DNA of 64,000 bases from Roseococcus suduntuyensis. Lineage in GTDB: Bacteria > Pseudomonadota > Alphaproteobacteria > Acetobacterales > Acetobacteraceae. Position 1 is the stretch's first letter, and the number at the start of each line of letters is the position of its first letter. Shown in pieces: positions 36,779 to 46,249 of the stretch. A model generated the notes under the pieces. That model was not told where the DNA came from. It worked only from the letters and a program-made list of their open reading frames with translations, and did no database searches. Location of the stretch: NCBI RefSeq assembly GCF_014196305.1, contig NZ_JACIDJ010000002.1:310001-374000 (forward strand), in the 5' to 3' direction. A program made the translations under genes and the position numbers.

Positions 36779-37819
36779 ATGCCTCCGCACCTGGAGGTCC
36801 GCGGGCTGGAACGCCGCTTCGGCGCCACGCGGGCCGTCGCGGATTGCAGCTTCTCGCTTGCCCGCGGCGAGGTATTCGCGCTGCTTGGCCCCAGCGGATG
36901 CGGCAAGACCACGCTGCTGAACCTGCTGGCGGGATTTGAACTGCCCGATGCAGGGGAGGTGCTTCTGGACGGCGTCTCGATCGGCGACCAGCCGGCGCAC
37001 CGGCGCGGCATCGGAGTGGTGTTCCAAAGCTATGCGCTGTTCCCGCACATGACGGTCGCGAGCAACATCGCCTATGGACTGAAGCGGCTACGCGGGGCGG
37101 AGCGTGACGCGCGCGTGGCCGAATGCGTCGCGCTGCTAAAGCTCGAGGGGCTGGAGGGCCGCTATCCTGCGGCGCTGAGCGGCGGGCAGAAACAGAGAGT
37201 GGCGGTCGCGCGCGCGCTGGCGCCCCGGCCGGCCCTCCTCCTGCTCGACGAGGCGTTCAGCGCCCTGGACCGCAACCTGCGCGAGGCCACGCAGGTCGAG
37301 CTTTCGCTGCTGCTGCGGCGTCTCGGCATAACCACCATCCTGGTCACGCATGACCAGCGCGAGGCCTTCTCGCTGGCCGACCGCATTGCGGTGATGGAGG
37401 GCGGGCGGATCGTCCAGCAGGGGCCGGCGCGGGAGGTCTATGGCCAGCCGGTCTCGGCCTTCGTGCACGGGTTCCTCGGGACGGCCAACACGGCACCTGG
37501 CCGGGTGGCCGGCGGAGTGGCGCGGATCGAGGGCGGCATCGCCTTCCCCACACCCGAGCGGCGAGACGGACCCATCATGGCACGGCTCCGCAGCGAGGAT
37601 GTGCGGCTTTCCCCGATCCCCACGCCGGTGCATGGGGACGCGCCCGGCACCGTGGCGCTCGCCACCTTCATGGGCACGGCGGAACGCTATGTGGTGGAGC
37701 TGGCCGGCCAGCGCTGGGTGGTGGATGCCGCGGCCGACGCGCCTGTTCTGACCTTGGGTCAATCGGTCTTCCTGGAGTTCGACCCTGCGCGCTGCCACAT
37801 CACCGCCGAGGGCGCGTGA
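36779..37819 (+). CDS. ABC importer ATPase, PotA/FbpC-like (unit 1)
   Basis: 346 residues. Walker A GPSGCGKTT, Q-loop VFQSYALFPHMTV, signature LSGGQKQRVAVARAL, Walker B LLLDEAFSALD, and H-loop LVTHDQREAF. The C-terminal 110 residues form the TOBE-type regulatory domain of importer ATPases. In the Walker B/D-loop region, DEAFSALD replaces the usual DEPLSALD. It lies 6 nt after the binding-protein gene and overlaps the next permease by 4 nt. Confidence 0.92.
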   Translation: MPPHLEVRGLERRFGATRAVADCSFSLARGEVFALLGPSGCGKTTLLNLLAGFELPDAGEVLLDGVSIGDQPAHRRGIGVVFQSYALFPHMTVASNIAYGLKRLRGAERDARVAECVALLKLEGLEGRYPAALSGGQKQRVAVARALAPRPALLLLDEAFSALDRNLREATQVELSLLLRRLGITTILVTHDQREAFSLADRIAVMEGGRIVQQGPAREVYGQPVSAFVHGFLGTANTAPGRVAGGVARIEGGIAFPTPERRDGPIMARLRSEDVRLSPIPTPVHGDAPGTVALATFMGTAERYVVELAGQRWVVDAAADAPVLTLGQSVFLEFDPARCHITAEGA

Positions 37820-38676
37820 GGCTGCGCGCCCTCACCCCATGGCTGTGGCTGGCGCCGGCGCTGCTGGTGCTGGTGCCCTTCTTCGCCCTGCCGCTCGGTT
37901 TGCTGCTACGCAACAGCCTGGGCAGGGATGAGCCGAGCGGCGGCGTCGAGCCGGTGTTCACGCTGGAAAACTATGGCTCCGTCCTGACTGACCCCTTTTA
38001 CGCCACTGTCTTCCTCAACACCGCAGGGATGGCGGCGGGGGTGGGGCTCGCAGCGCTCGTGGTGGGTTTTCCCTATGCCTACGCGGTCGTTCGCTGCTCC
38101 GCCCGGTGGCGCGGCGTGCTGCTATGGGCCGTCTACACGCCGCTGCTGGTGAGCGTGATCGTGCGGGTGCTGGGCTGGATCGCCATAACCGCGGATGGTG
38201 GGCTCATCAACGCTGCGCTGCTGGCGACGGGCCTAAGCAGCCGGCCCCTACGCATCTTGTACGAGGTGGAGGGCATGGGCGTCGGCATGCTGCACCGCTA
38301 CCTGCCGCTCATGGTGCTGCCGCTGGTGAATGCCCTGCAGCGCGTGCCGTGGGACCTGCTGCGTGCCTCTTCCAGTCTCGGTGCGGGTCCTGGGGAGGGC
38401 ATCCTGCGCATCATCCTGCCGCTATCGCTGCCCGGCGCGGTCATCGGGTTTCAGCTCGTCTTCGCCAGTGTGTTAAGCGATTACGTGCTGCCCACGCTGA
38501 TGGGCACCACGCGCTTCCGCATGCTTGCGCCCGCGCTCTATGACGAGGCCGTGACCAACCTCGCCACCGCCACGGCCGCCGCGATGGCGGTCTGTGCCCT
38601 GCTTCTCGTCGTGCTGATGCTGGGGCTGGGCAACCTCGCGGTGCGCCGCCTGGCGCCCTGGGCGCGCACGTTGTGA
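37816..38676 (+). CDS. ABC importer permease, PotB-like (unit 1)
   Basis: 286 residues with six hydrophobic segments. The EAA loop that contacts the ATPase is LRASSSLGAGPGEGILRIILPLSLPG (about 180-205, in pieces). It starts at GTG overlapping the ATPase stop by 4 nt. It forms the inner-membrane channel with the next gene product. Confidence 0.9.
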   Translation: MRLRALTPWLWLAPALLVLVPFFALPLGLLLRNSLGRDEPSGGVEPVFTLENYGSVLTDPFYATVFLNTAGMAAGVGLAALVVGFPYAYAVVRCSARWRGVLLWAVYTPLLVSVIVRVLGWIAITADGGLINAALLATGLSSRPLRILYEVEGMGVGMLHRYLPLMVLPLVNALQRVPWDLLRASSSLGAGPGEGILRIILPLSLPGAVIGFQLVFASVLSDYVLPTLMGTTRFRMLAPALYDEAVTNLATATAAAMAVCALLLVVLMLGLGNLAVRRLAPWARTL

Positions 38677-39464
38677 GGAGCGCCTGGCTCCTGGGCGCAT
38701 TCGTGGCACTGGTGCTGCTGTTCCTTCTAGGCCCCTTGCTCATCGCGATCGCCGTCGCCTTCAGCAGCGGCGAGCGCATCGGATTCCCGCCGCCCGGCCT
38801 CAGCCTGCGCTGGTTCGCCGATGCGCTCGGCAATGAACAGTTCCGAGATGCCGCGGCGCGCAGCCTGTGGGTGGCGCTCGCGGCGACTGTGATTTCGGTG
38901 GTCGCGGGGACCGGCGCCGCCGTGGCGCTAACCCAAGGGCAGGGCCGCTTCGCCGGCCGTGCCTGGGTGCAGGCGTTCATCATGCTGCCGCTGGCCATCC
39001 CCGGCATCGTGCTGGGGCTGGCGCTGCTGCCCACCGCAATCATGCTGGGGCTGCGCCCGGGCTTCTGGGCAACCGTGCTCGGCCATGCGGTGGTCGGCAT
39101 CCCCTACAGCGCCTACCTCGTGCTCGCCGCCTTCGCGCAATATGACCCGGCGCTGGACCGTGCCTCGGCCTCGCTTGGCGTGGGGCCATGGCGCAGCTTC
39201 TTGCGCGTAACCTTGCCGCTGATCAGGCCGGGAATCGTTTCCGCCGCAATTTGCACCTTTTTACTCTCCTTCGATAATGTGGCGCTCTCGCTGTTCCTTT
39301 CGCGCGGGGACACGCTGCCGCTCCGGCTGATGCAGCACATCCAATTTACCGCGACGCCGGCGGTGGCGGCGGCCTCAGTCATGCTAGTGCTGCTGTCATT
39401 GGGGGCGATGCTGATGCTGGGGCGCGTGCTGCGCGGGCGCGGGACAATCCGCATAGCGGGATAA
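38673..39464 (+). CDS. ABC importer permease, PotC-like (unit 1)
   Basis: 263 residues, six transmembrane segments. The EAA motif is LDRASASLGVGPWRSFLRVT followed by LPLIRPGIVSA, then a C-terminal SFDNVALSLFLSRGDTLPLR, typical of PotC/CysW partners. GTG start overlapping the preceding permease by 4 nt. Last gene of the unit-1 importer operon; a 147-nt gap with moderate GC follows before unit 2. Confidence 0.9.
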   Translation: MRSAWLLGAFVALVLLFLLGPLLIAIAVAFSSGERIGFPPPGLSLRWFADALGNEQFRDAAARSLWVALAATVISVVAGTGAAVALTQGQGRFAGRAWVQAFIMLPLAIPGIVLGLALLPTAIMLGLRPGFWATVLGHAVVGIPYSAYLVLAAFAQYDPALDRASASLGVGPWRSFLRVTLPLIRPGIVSAAICTFLLSFDNVALSLFLSRGDTLPLRLMQHIQFTATPAVAAASVMLVLLSLGAMLMLGRVLRGRGTIRIAG

Positions 39465-39611
39465 CGAGCTTCAATGCGACTTGCTTACGCGAGGGGCATG
39501 GATGCTCATCCAGCAAGCTGTTTTAGTGCGGCGGCGCCATTGTGCTTACGGTTACAGCTTGAGGCGCGAGAGGTTCCGCCCCACTCAGGCAGCGCAACCG
39601 GGAGGTCCATC

Positions 39612-40448
39612 ATGTCCGTTCGTCGCCGCACCGCCCTCGCCACGCCCTTCCTACTGGCCGCAGGCGCGGCCGCCGCGCAGTCGGGCCCGCTGACGCTCGA
39701 GCAGATCCGCCGCAACGGAAAGCTGCGCATCGGCTGCGAGGCCACCTATCCACCCTTCACCTACCGCGATGCCGGCGTCATCACCGGCTATGACGTGGAA
39801 CTGGCCACGACCATGTGCCGCAGCCTCGGCGTCGAGGCGGAGTTCATCGACACCCAGTGGTCCGGCGTCATCCCCGCGCTCTATGCCGGCCGCTTCGACA
39901 TCATCATGTCGTCCATGAGCTACACCCGCGCCCGCATGGAGCGCGTGGCCTTCACCATCCCCTATGCCGAGGCCGGCCAGGCGCTGCTCATCCGCGGCCG
40001 CGACGAGGGCCGCATCCGCACCCTGGCCGACATGGGCGGGCGCAGCCTGGGCGTGAAGCTGGGCTCGCCCGGCGAGACGCTTCACCCGCGCCTCGCGGAG
40101 CGCATGCGCGCGGATGGCGGCCAGCCCTTCAGCGGTGTGCGCACCTATGACGAGCACCCGGCGGCCTACCTGGCTCTGATGCAAGGCACGGTGGATGGCG
40201 TGCTCAACACGCTGCCCACGCTCGCCTTCGTGGTGCGAAGCCAGCCCGGCCGTTTCAGCATCGTGCGCGGCATCGGTGCGGACAACTGGGCCGGCATCGC
40301 GCTGCGCCGCGAGGACCCCGAGGTGCTGGCCTGGCTGAACGAGCGGCTGATGGCCATGCGCGCGGATGGCTCGCTCAAGGCGCTGCAGATGAAGTGGTTC
40401 GGCCTGGAGTTCAACCTGCCCGACGCCATCCCGACACCCGCGGCGTGA
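39612..40448 (+). CDS. amino-acid-type ABC solute-binding protein (unit 2)
   Basis: 278 residues, SBP family 3. Signal segment RRRTALATPFLLAAGAAAAQ, then LRIGCEATYPPFTYRD, ITGYDVELATTMC, and IIMSSMSYTRARMERVAFTI, all classic polar amino-acid-binding motifs. GGAGG at 39601-39605 fixes the ATG at 39612. It feeds the permease starting 16 nt downstream. The ligand may be an amino acid or a related nitrogen compound, given the amidohydrolase in the same operon. Confidence 0.9.
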   Translation: MSVRRRTALATPFLLAAGAAAAQSGPLTLEQIRRNGKLRIGCEATYPPFTYRDAGVITGYDVELATTMCRSLGVEAEFIDTQWSGVIPALYAGRFDIIMSSMSYTRARMERVAFTIPYAEAGQALLIRGRDEGRIRTLADMGGRSLGVKLGSPGETLHPRLAERMRADGGQPFSGVRTYDEHPAAYLALMQGTVDGVLNTLPTLAFVVRSQPGRFSIVRGIGADNWAGIALRREDPEVLAWLNERLMAMRADGSLKALQMKWFGLEFNLPDAIPTPAA

Positions 40449-40464
40449 CCGGCCCGCTGCGGCC

Positions 40465-41118
40465 ATGATCTTCGATTGGGCAGTGGTGCAGTACGCCGCG
40501 CCGCTACTGGCGCATGGCGTGGTGATGACGCTGCAGGTCAGTTCGGTCGCAGCCGTGCTCGGGCTCGTCATCGGGCTGGCGGCGGGGCTGGGTTCGCTGT
40601 CCAACAGCCTGCTGCTGCGCGGCATAATCCGCTTCTATGTGGAGTTCATCCGCGGGACGCCGCTGCTCATCCAGATCTTCCTGGTGTTCTTTGCGCTGCC
40701 CGTCGTGGGCGTGCGCCTGCCGGAGTTCTGGGCCGGCGTGGTGGCGCTGGCGCTGAACGCCGGCGCCTACATCGCGGAGGTGGTGCGCGGCACCGTCGGC
40801 AGCATCGAGAAGGGCCAGAGCGAGGCCGCGCTCTCCATCGGCATGACGCGCCGCGGCGCCCTGCTGTGGGTGCTGCTGCCGCAGGCCTGGCGCCCCATGC
40901 TGCCGGCATTGACCAATGACCTCATCACGCTGACCAAGAACTCCTCCCTGCTGTCGGTGATCTCGGTCTATGAGCTGACGCGGGCGGGGCAGGCCATCAT
41001 CGCCACGCATTTCGCGCCCTTCGAGATCTTCCTGCTGCTGGCGCTGTATTATTGGGCACTGATCTCGGCCCTGGCCTGGGTCTCGCGCCGCATCGAGGCG
41101 GCGCTGCCATCATGGTGA
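40465..41118 (+). CDS. amino-acid-type ABC permease (unit 2)
   Basis: 217 residues, HisM/GlnP-type. Hydrophobic start, conserved YVEFIRGTPLLIQIF, LNAGAYIAEVVRGTVGSIEKGQSEAA, and the EAA loop LSIGMTRRGALLWVLLPQAW, followed by TKNSSLLSVISVYEL. A single permease type, probably a homodimer. Its stop overlaps the ATPase start by 7 nt (ATGGTGA). Confidence 0.93.
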   Translation: MIFDWAVVQYAAPLLAHGVVMTLQVSSVAAVLGLVIGLAAGLGSLSNSLLLRGIIRFYVEFIRGTPLLIQIFLVFFALPVVGVRLPEFWAGVVALALNAGAYIAEVVRGTVGSIEKGQSEAALSIGMTRRGALLWVLLPQAWRPMLPALTNDLITLTKNSSLLSVISVYELTRAGQAIIATHFAPFEIFLLLALYYWALISALAWVSRRIEAALPSW

Positions 41119-41885
41119 CGCCCGTCCTGGTGGAGGCGCGCGGCATCACCAAGCGCTTCGGCCCGCGCACGGTTCTGGAGGATGTGGACCTCGACGTGCA
41201 CGAGGGCGAGACGGTGGTCATCATCGGCGCCTCGGGCTCCGGCAAGACGACCTTCCTGCGCTGCCTGAACCGGCTGGAGACGCCCGAGACCGGGCAGGTG
41301 CGCATCGCCGACGTGACGCTGGGCCGGCGCAGCGACGGGCGCCCAGCCGATGAACGGGAGCTGTCGCAGCAGCGGCGCCTCTTCGGCTTCGTCTTTCAGC
41401 GCTTCAACCTGTTCCCGCACCTGACGGCCATGCAGAACGTGGCGCTGGGTCCGCGCCGCGTGCTGGGCGTGCGGCGCGCGGAGGCGGAGGCGCGGGCGGT
41501 TCATGAGCTGACGCGGCTCGGCCTCGCGGAGCATGTGGGCAAGCGGCCGGGCCAGCTGTCCGGCGGGCAGCAGCAGCGCGTGGCCATCGCCCGCGCGCTG
41601 GCCATGGACCCGCGCGTCATCCTGTTCGACGAGCCCACCTCCGCCCTCGACCCCGAGCTGGTGCAGGAGGTGCTGGACGCCATGCGCGCGCTGGCCGGCG
41701 AGGGCATGACCATGGTCGTGGTCACGCACGAGATGCGCTTCGCACGCAGCGTGGCCCACCGTGCCGTCTTCATGGCCGATGGCCGCATTGTGGAGCAGGG
41801 CGTGCCGAACGATCTCTTCGGCGCCCCGCGCGACGAGCGCCTGCGCCGCTTCCTCCGCCACCTGGAACCGCATCATGACCGCTGA
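41112..41885 (+). CDS. amino-acid-type ABC ATPase, GlnQ/HisP-like (unit 2)
   Basis: 257 residues. Walker A GASGSGKTT, signature [15 protein letters not shown], Walker B VILFDEPTSALDPELV, and the polar-amino-acid hallmark HEMRFARSVAHRAVFMADG. There is a small insertion around DVTLGRRSDGRPADERELSQ relative to GlnQ. Start ATG 41112 lies inside the permease end; the stop lies inside the next gene, giving tight coupling of transporter and hydrolase. Confidence 0.93.
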   Translation: MVTPVLVEARGITKRFGPRTVLEDVDLDVHEGETVVIIGASGSGKTTFLRCLNRLETPETGQVRIADVTLGRRSDGRPADERELSQQRRLFGFVFQRFNLFPHLTAMQNVALGPRRVLGVRRAEAEARAVHELTRLGLAEHVGKRPGQLSGGQQQRVAIARALAMDPRVILFDEPTSALDPELVQEVLDAMRALAGEGMTMVVVTHEMRFARSVAHRAVFMADGRIVEQGVPNDLFGAPRDERLRRFLRHLEPHHDR

Positions 41886-43224
41886 GGCCTTCGACCTGCT
41901 GATCGAGGGCATCACCCTCGTCCCCGACGCCTTCGCCGCGCCCATCGAGGACGCGGCACTCGGCATCACCGGCGGGCGCTTCGCTTTCGTCGGCCGCGCG
42001 GCGGACCTGCCCTTGGGCGCCACCGCCACAAGGCGGTTGCGTCTGGCGGGGCACCTGGTGGTGCCGGGGCTGGTCAACGTCCACACCCACACCATCCTGA
42101 GCATGGTGCGCGGCGTGGCGGAGGACATGGGCTTTGCGCCCGCCTACACGCCCGGCGTGCCGCAGGGCCATATGGTGCGCGAGGACGAGGCGGTAGCGCT
42201 GGCGCGGCTGGGCGCGCTGGAGGCGATGCTGGCGGGCTCCACCCTCATCAATGACACCTATGTCCACACCGACCTTACCCTGCCCGCGATGGCCGATCTG
42301 GGCCTGCGTGTCTACTCCTGCAACCGCATCCACGACGTGGATTTCTCCGGCGTCTCGCGCGGCCGTTGGACGCATGAGCGCGGGATCGGCGAGCAGACGC
42401 TGAACCAGGCGCTGGGCCTCGCGCAGCGCTTCCATGGCAAGCCAGATGCGCGCACCGGCGTGCAGCTGGCGGCGCACGCGCCGGACACCTGCTCCACCCC
42501 CTTCCTGCGCGATGTGGCGCAGGCGGCGCAGCGCACCGGGCTGCGCGTGCAGACGCATGTCAGCCAGAGCAAGGTGGAGGTCGCGCGCATCCGTGAGCGC
42601 GACGGCTGCACCCCGCCCGAATTGCTGGAGAGCGTGGGACTGCTGAACGACCGCCTGGTCGCCGCGCATTGCATCCACCTGACCGACAGTGACATCGCCC
42701 GTATCGGCGCCGCGGGCGTCCATGTTGCGCACATCCCCAAGGGCAATGCGACGGGCGGCACCATCGCGCCCACGCGGCGCTTGGTGGAGGCCGGTGCGCG
42801 CCTCACGCTCGCCACTGACAACATGCACGCCGACATGGTCGAGGTGCTGCGTTGGGCGCTGTGCATGGGCCGGGTGCAGACAGGCGCGGTGGAGGATGGC
42901 TGGCAGCCCGAGCACATGCTGCACGCCGCCACCGCCGGCGGCGCCGCGGCCATGGGCATGGAGGCGGAGATCGGCCGCATCGCGCCGGGCTTCCGCGCCG
43001 ATTGCGTGGCGCTGGACCTGCGCCGCCCGCATCTGGTGCCGCACAATGACCCTCTGGGAACCATGGTGCACACCGGCATGGGGCGCGACGTCAGCCATGT
43101 GGTCGTGGAGGGCGAGGTCGTGGTCGAGGACGGAAGACCCACACGCTGCGACATGGAGGAGGTGATGCGGGCAGGCGGGGATGCCGCCGCCGCCTTGTGG
43201 GCGCGTGCCCGCGCCAGCATCTGA
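41875..43224 (+). CDS. amidohydrolase, TRZ/ATZ-like deaminase (unit 2)
   Basis: 449 residues. Metal-binding VPGLVNVHTHTILSM near residue 63, QTHVSQSK (third His), AAHCIHLTDSDI, and the Asp-containing LATDNMHADMVEVLRWAL. This is a variant of the usual chlorohydrolase motif. The C-terminus has the composite beta sandwich VVVEGEVVVEDGRP. Predicted cytosolic hydrolase of a C-N bond in a heterocycle or amidine. Its start is 11 nt inside the ATPase gene, so it is made together with importer unit 2. Confidence 0.85.
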   Translation: MTAEAFDLLIEGITLVPDAFAAPIEDAALGITGGRFAFVGRAADLPLGATATRRLRLAGHLVVPGLVNVHTHTILSMVRGVAEDMGFAPAYTPGVPQGHMVREDEAVALARLGALEAMLAGSTLINDTYVHTDLTLPAMADLGLRVYSCNRIHDVDFSGVSRGRWTHERGIGEQTLNQALGLAQRFHGKPDARTGVQLAAHAPDTCSTPFLRDVAQAAQRTGLRVQTHVSQSKVEVARIRERDGCTPPELLESVGLLNDRLVAAHCIHLTDSDIARIGAAGVHVAHIPKGNATGGTIAPTRRLVEAGARLTLATDNMHADMVEVLRWALCMGRVQTGAVEDGWQPEHMLHAATAGGAAAMGMEAEIGRIAPGFRADCVALDLRRPHLVPHNDPLGTMVHTGMGRDVSHVVVEGEVVVEDGRPTRCDMEEVMRAGGDAAAALWARARASI

Positions 43225-43238
43225 CGTCGCGGCATCCC

Positions 43239-43305
43239 GTATCTGCATGCTATTTTATCAATTGCACATGCAGCGTGCGGTGCATGGTAAGACATCCTAT
43301 TTTTT
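43239..43305 (+). promoter_or_regulatory. AT-rich regulated promoter region of unit 3
   Basis: A sharply AT-richer block. It contains GTATCTGCA (43239-43247, shared with the unit-1 operator), a 7-bp inverted repeat CTGCATG/CATGCAG (43243-43249, 43267-43273), and a possible -35 TTGCAC (43262-43267) with TGGTAA 17 nt later. The repeat overlaps the candidate -35, as an operator would. Confidence 0.45.
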
Positions 43306-43347
43306 GTGCATTTTTCTACTTTTGGCCTTGATACGATCAGGCAGGGC

Positions 43348-44274
43348 GTGAACTACTTTGGCCATGGATCCTTCGCGCCATCGGCCAGCTCCAGGCTCCC
43401 GACATTGAGTGCCGCAAGCACCACCTTCGCCGCACAACCGCGGCGCGGCTTTCGCGGCTTCTACGTGCTCATGCTCGCACCGGCGCTGGTGCTCCTACTT
43501 GGTCTCTACGTGCTGCCGCTGTTCGGCGTGGTGCTCATCAGCGTGACGGAGCCGCGCCCAGGGCTCGGCAACTACGAACTGCTGCTGACCAGCGCCTCGG
43601 TACAGCGGGCGCTCTGGACCACCGGGCGCATCGCGGTGCTGACCACACTCATCACGCTCATCCTCGGGTACATCGTCGCCTATGCCATGCGCATGGCGTC
43701 GGAGGGCGCGCAGCGCTGGATGCTGTTCTGCGTGCTGTTCCCCTTCTGGATCTCCGTGCTGGTGCGCAGCTTCGCCTGGATCACTCTCCTGCGCAGCGAG
43801 GGCGTCCTCAACACCGCGCTGCGCGGCACAGGCCTGATCGAGGAGCCGCTGATGCTCGTCCGCAACGAGACGGGCGTGCTCATCGGCATGGTCCACGCCA
43901 TGCTGCCCTACGCCATCCTCACCCTCTACGCGAACATGCGCGGCATCGACCTCAGGCTGATGACGGCGGCGCGCGGCCTGGGCGCAGGACCGGTTGCGGC
44001 CTTCCTTCGCGTGTTCCTGCCGATGACGCGGCCAGGCATCCTCGGCGCCACCGTCCTCGTCTTCATCATCTCGCTCGGCTTCTACGTGACGCCCGCCATC
44101 CTGGGCGGCGGCCGCACGCTGATGATCGCGGAATACGTCGCGCTGCAGATCAACGAGACGCTGCGCTGGGGGCTGGGCACCATGCTCGCCACCACGCTTG
44201 GTATCAGCGTCATGGGCATCATGTGGCTCATGTCGCGGGTGCTGGACGTGAAGCGCCTGTTCGGGCCCGCCTGA
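43348..44274 (+). CDS. ABC importer permease, PotB-like (unit 3)
   Basis: About 308 residues from GTG 43348; a GTG at 43306 is in frame but has no ribosome site. The N-terminal 35 residues are polar, then six transmembrane segments start at MLAPALVLLLGLYVLPLFG. EAA loop: LMTAARGLGAGPVAAFLRVF then LPMTRPGILGA; also YVTPAILGGGRTLMIAEYVA, typical of PotB homologues. Its stop overlaps the next ATG by one base. Confidence 0.88.
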   Translation: MNYFGHGSFAPSASSRLPTLSAASTTFAAQPRRGFRGFYVLMLAPALVLLLGLYVLPLFGVVLISVTEPRPGLGNYELLLTSASVQRALWTTGRIAVLTTLITLILGYIVAYAMRMASEGAQRWMLFCVLFPFWISVLVRSFAWITLLRSEGVLNTALRGTGLIEEPLMLVRNETGVLIGMVHAMLPYAILTLYANMRGIDLRLMTAARGLGAGPVAAFLRVFLPMTRPGILGATVLVFIISLGFYVTPAILGGGRTLMIAEYVALQINETLRWGLGTMLATTLGISVMGIMWLMSRVLDVKRLFGPA

Positions 44275-45074
44275 TGGCGCAGGATGGCGGGGCGCTGCGC
44301 CGGGTGCTGGCCGGGTTGATCCTGGCCTTCCTGGTGCTGCCGGCCTTCGTCGTGTTCCCGGTCTCGCTCACGCCCAACCGCTACCTGTCGCTGCCCAGCG
44401 GCGGCGTGTCCTGGCAGCATTGGCAAACCCTGTTCACAGACCCGGTGTGGCTAAGTGGCATCAGGGAAAGCGTGCTGATCGCGTCCCTGTCCACCGCCCT
44501 GGCGCTGGCGGCTGGAACGGCTTGCGCCATCGGCTGCTGGCGCCTGGGCTCGCGCCTGACCGACATGGTGCGCTCGGCCATGATCCTGCCGCTGATGATC
44601 CCGACCATCGTCTACGCGCTGGGCATCTACCGCTTCTACGTGGAGTTGGACCTCATCGGCACCATGCTGGGCGTCATCCTCGCCCATGCGGTGACCGGCC
44701 TGCCCTATGTGGTGCTGACGGTGACGGCCTCGCTCGCCAACCTCGACCCGGCGCTGGAGCGCGCGGCGCGCAGCCTGGGCGCGAGCGTGCCACAGACGCT
44801 CACGCGGGTGATCGTGCCGAACATCATCCCGGGCATCCTCTCGGGCGGCATCTTCGCCTTCATCCATTCCTGGGACGAGCTGATCATCGTCATCTTCATC
44901 GGCGGGCGGGAGCTTTTCACGCTGCCGCAGCTGATCTGGGACGGGATCAACGAGAACCTCGACCCCGCCATCGCCGCCGTCGCCTCCGCCCTCATCCTCT
45001 TCACGCTGGCAGTGCTGTTGGTGGAGCTCGGCCTGCGCCGCCGCCGCCAGTTCCGCGCCGCGCGCGACACCTGA
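44274..45074 (+). CDS. ABC importer permease, PotC-like (unit 3)
   Basis: 266 residues, six membrane segments. The EAA loop is LERAARSLGASVPQTLTRVI then VPNIIPGILSG, followed by FIHSWDELIIVIFIGGREL, the PotC-type C-terminus. The TGATG overlap with the first permease points to one operon. It pairs with the ATPase encoded about 3.8 kb downstream. Confidence 0.92.
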   Translation: MAQDGGALRRVLAGLILAFLVLPAFVVFPVSLTPNRYLSLPSGGVSWQHWQTLFTDPVWLSGIRESVLIASLSTALALAAGTACAIGCWRLGSRLTDMVRSAMILPLMIPTIVYALGIYRFYVELDLIGTMLGVILAHAVTGLPYVVLTVTASLANLDPALERAARSLGASVPQTLTRVIVPNIIPGILSGGIFAFIHSWDELIIVIFIGGRELFTLPQLIWDGINENLDPAIAAVASALILFTLAVLLVELGLRRRRQFRAARDT

Positions 45075-45096
45075 TCCCCCAAGGAGAGACCCCGCG

Positions 45097-46221
45097 ATGA
45101 CCCAGGAGCCCGCCCAGGACCACCTCGACGCACTGGACCACTTCCGCGAGCGCACGGAAGGCCGTGTCATCGACCGCCGAGGCTTCCTTGCTATCTGCGC
45201 GGCCATCGGCATGCCCGCGGGGTTGGCGCGGCTGACGCCCGCCGCCGCCCAGGGCACGAACCGCGAGCTGGTGCTGGTGAACTGGGGCGGTGATGCGGTG
45301 CGCGGCATGCGCGCGCATTTCGTCGAGCCCTACATCCGCGCCAACCCCGGCCGCCGCGTGGCGATCGACGGCACCGGCCCTTCCTCCGGCCGCATCCGGC
45401 TGATGGTGCAGAGCGGCCGCGTCACCTGGGACGTGATGGACCGCAACCTGCACACTGCGCTGGAACTCGGCCGCGAGAACATCCTGGAGGACATCGACTA
45501 CGCCATCGTGGACCGCTCCAAGGTGCGGCCGGAGCATGCCAACCAGTGGGGCATCGGCAATTACACCTATGCCCATGTGCTGACCTACAACACGCGCCGC
45601 TGGGGCGGGCGCGTGCCCACCACCTGGAAGGACGTATGGGATCTGCGCGGCTTCCCCGGCCGCCGCGCCTTCCGCCGCACCATCGACGGCGCGCTGGAGG
45701 CGGCGCTGATGGCCGATGGCGTGGCGAAGGAGAGCATCTATCCCATCGACATGAAGCGCGCGCTGGACGGCCACAAGGCCATCAAGAACCAGACCATCTA
45801 CTACAATGCCATCGCCGAGGGGCAGGCGGCCTTCCGCGACAACGAGGTGCAGCTGGGCCTGCTGCTCAATACGCGGTCCTGGCCACTGAAGAACGACACC
45901 AACGGCGTGTGCGACTACACCTTCAACGAGGGCATCGTCTGGGTTGCGGCCTGGATGGTGCCGAAGGGCGCGCAAGGTGGCCGCGCCATCTGGGAATTCA
46001 TCGCCTCCACGCAGGAACCGCAGCGCCAGATCGAGCTGCTGCGCAGCAACGGCTACGGCCCGGTGAACCCCGCCGCCTCCGCGGCCCTGCCCGAGGATCT
46101 GCGCCCGCTCGACCCCGGCCGCGAAGAGAACTACGCGCGCATGCTGCCCGGCGGCGTCGCCTGGTACGCCGAGCACGCGACCAACGCCCTGCAGCAATAT
46201 CTCGACGCCATCTCGTCCTGA
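45097..46221 (+). CDS. ABC importer solute-binding protein, polyamine type (unit 3)
   Basis: 374 residues. A long N-region with twin-arginine motif (IDRRGFLAICAAIGMPAGLA) suggests Tat export. The mature part has ELVLVNWGGDAVRGM, SSGRIRLMVQSGRVTWDVMD and YNTRRWGGRVPTTWKDVWDL, as in PotD-like proteins. AAGGAGA lies 9 nt upstream of the ATG. It binds the substrate for unit 3; the same operon encodes a dioxygenase and an amidohydrolase that may act on it. Confidence 0.9.
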   Translation: MTQEPAQDHLDALDHFRERTEGRVIDRRGFLAICAAIGMPAGLARLTPAAAQGTNRELVLVNWGGDAVRGMRAHFVEPYIRANPGRRVAIDGTGPSSGRIRLMVQSGRVTWDVMDRNLHTALELGRENILEDIDYAIVDRSKVRPEHANQWGIGNYTYAHVLTYNTRRWGGRVPTTWKDVWDLRGFPGRRAFRRTIDGALEAALMADGVAKESIYPIDMKRALDGHKAIKNQTIYYNAIAEGQAAFRDNEVQLGLLLNTRSWPLKNDTNGVCDYTFNEGIVWVAAWMVPKGAQGGRAIWEFIASTQEPQRQIELLRSNGYGPVNPAASAALPEDLRPLDPGREENYARMLPGGVAWYAEHATNALQQYLDAISS

Positions 46222-46249
46222 ACCCCACCCGCAAAGAGGAGGAACCGCC

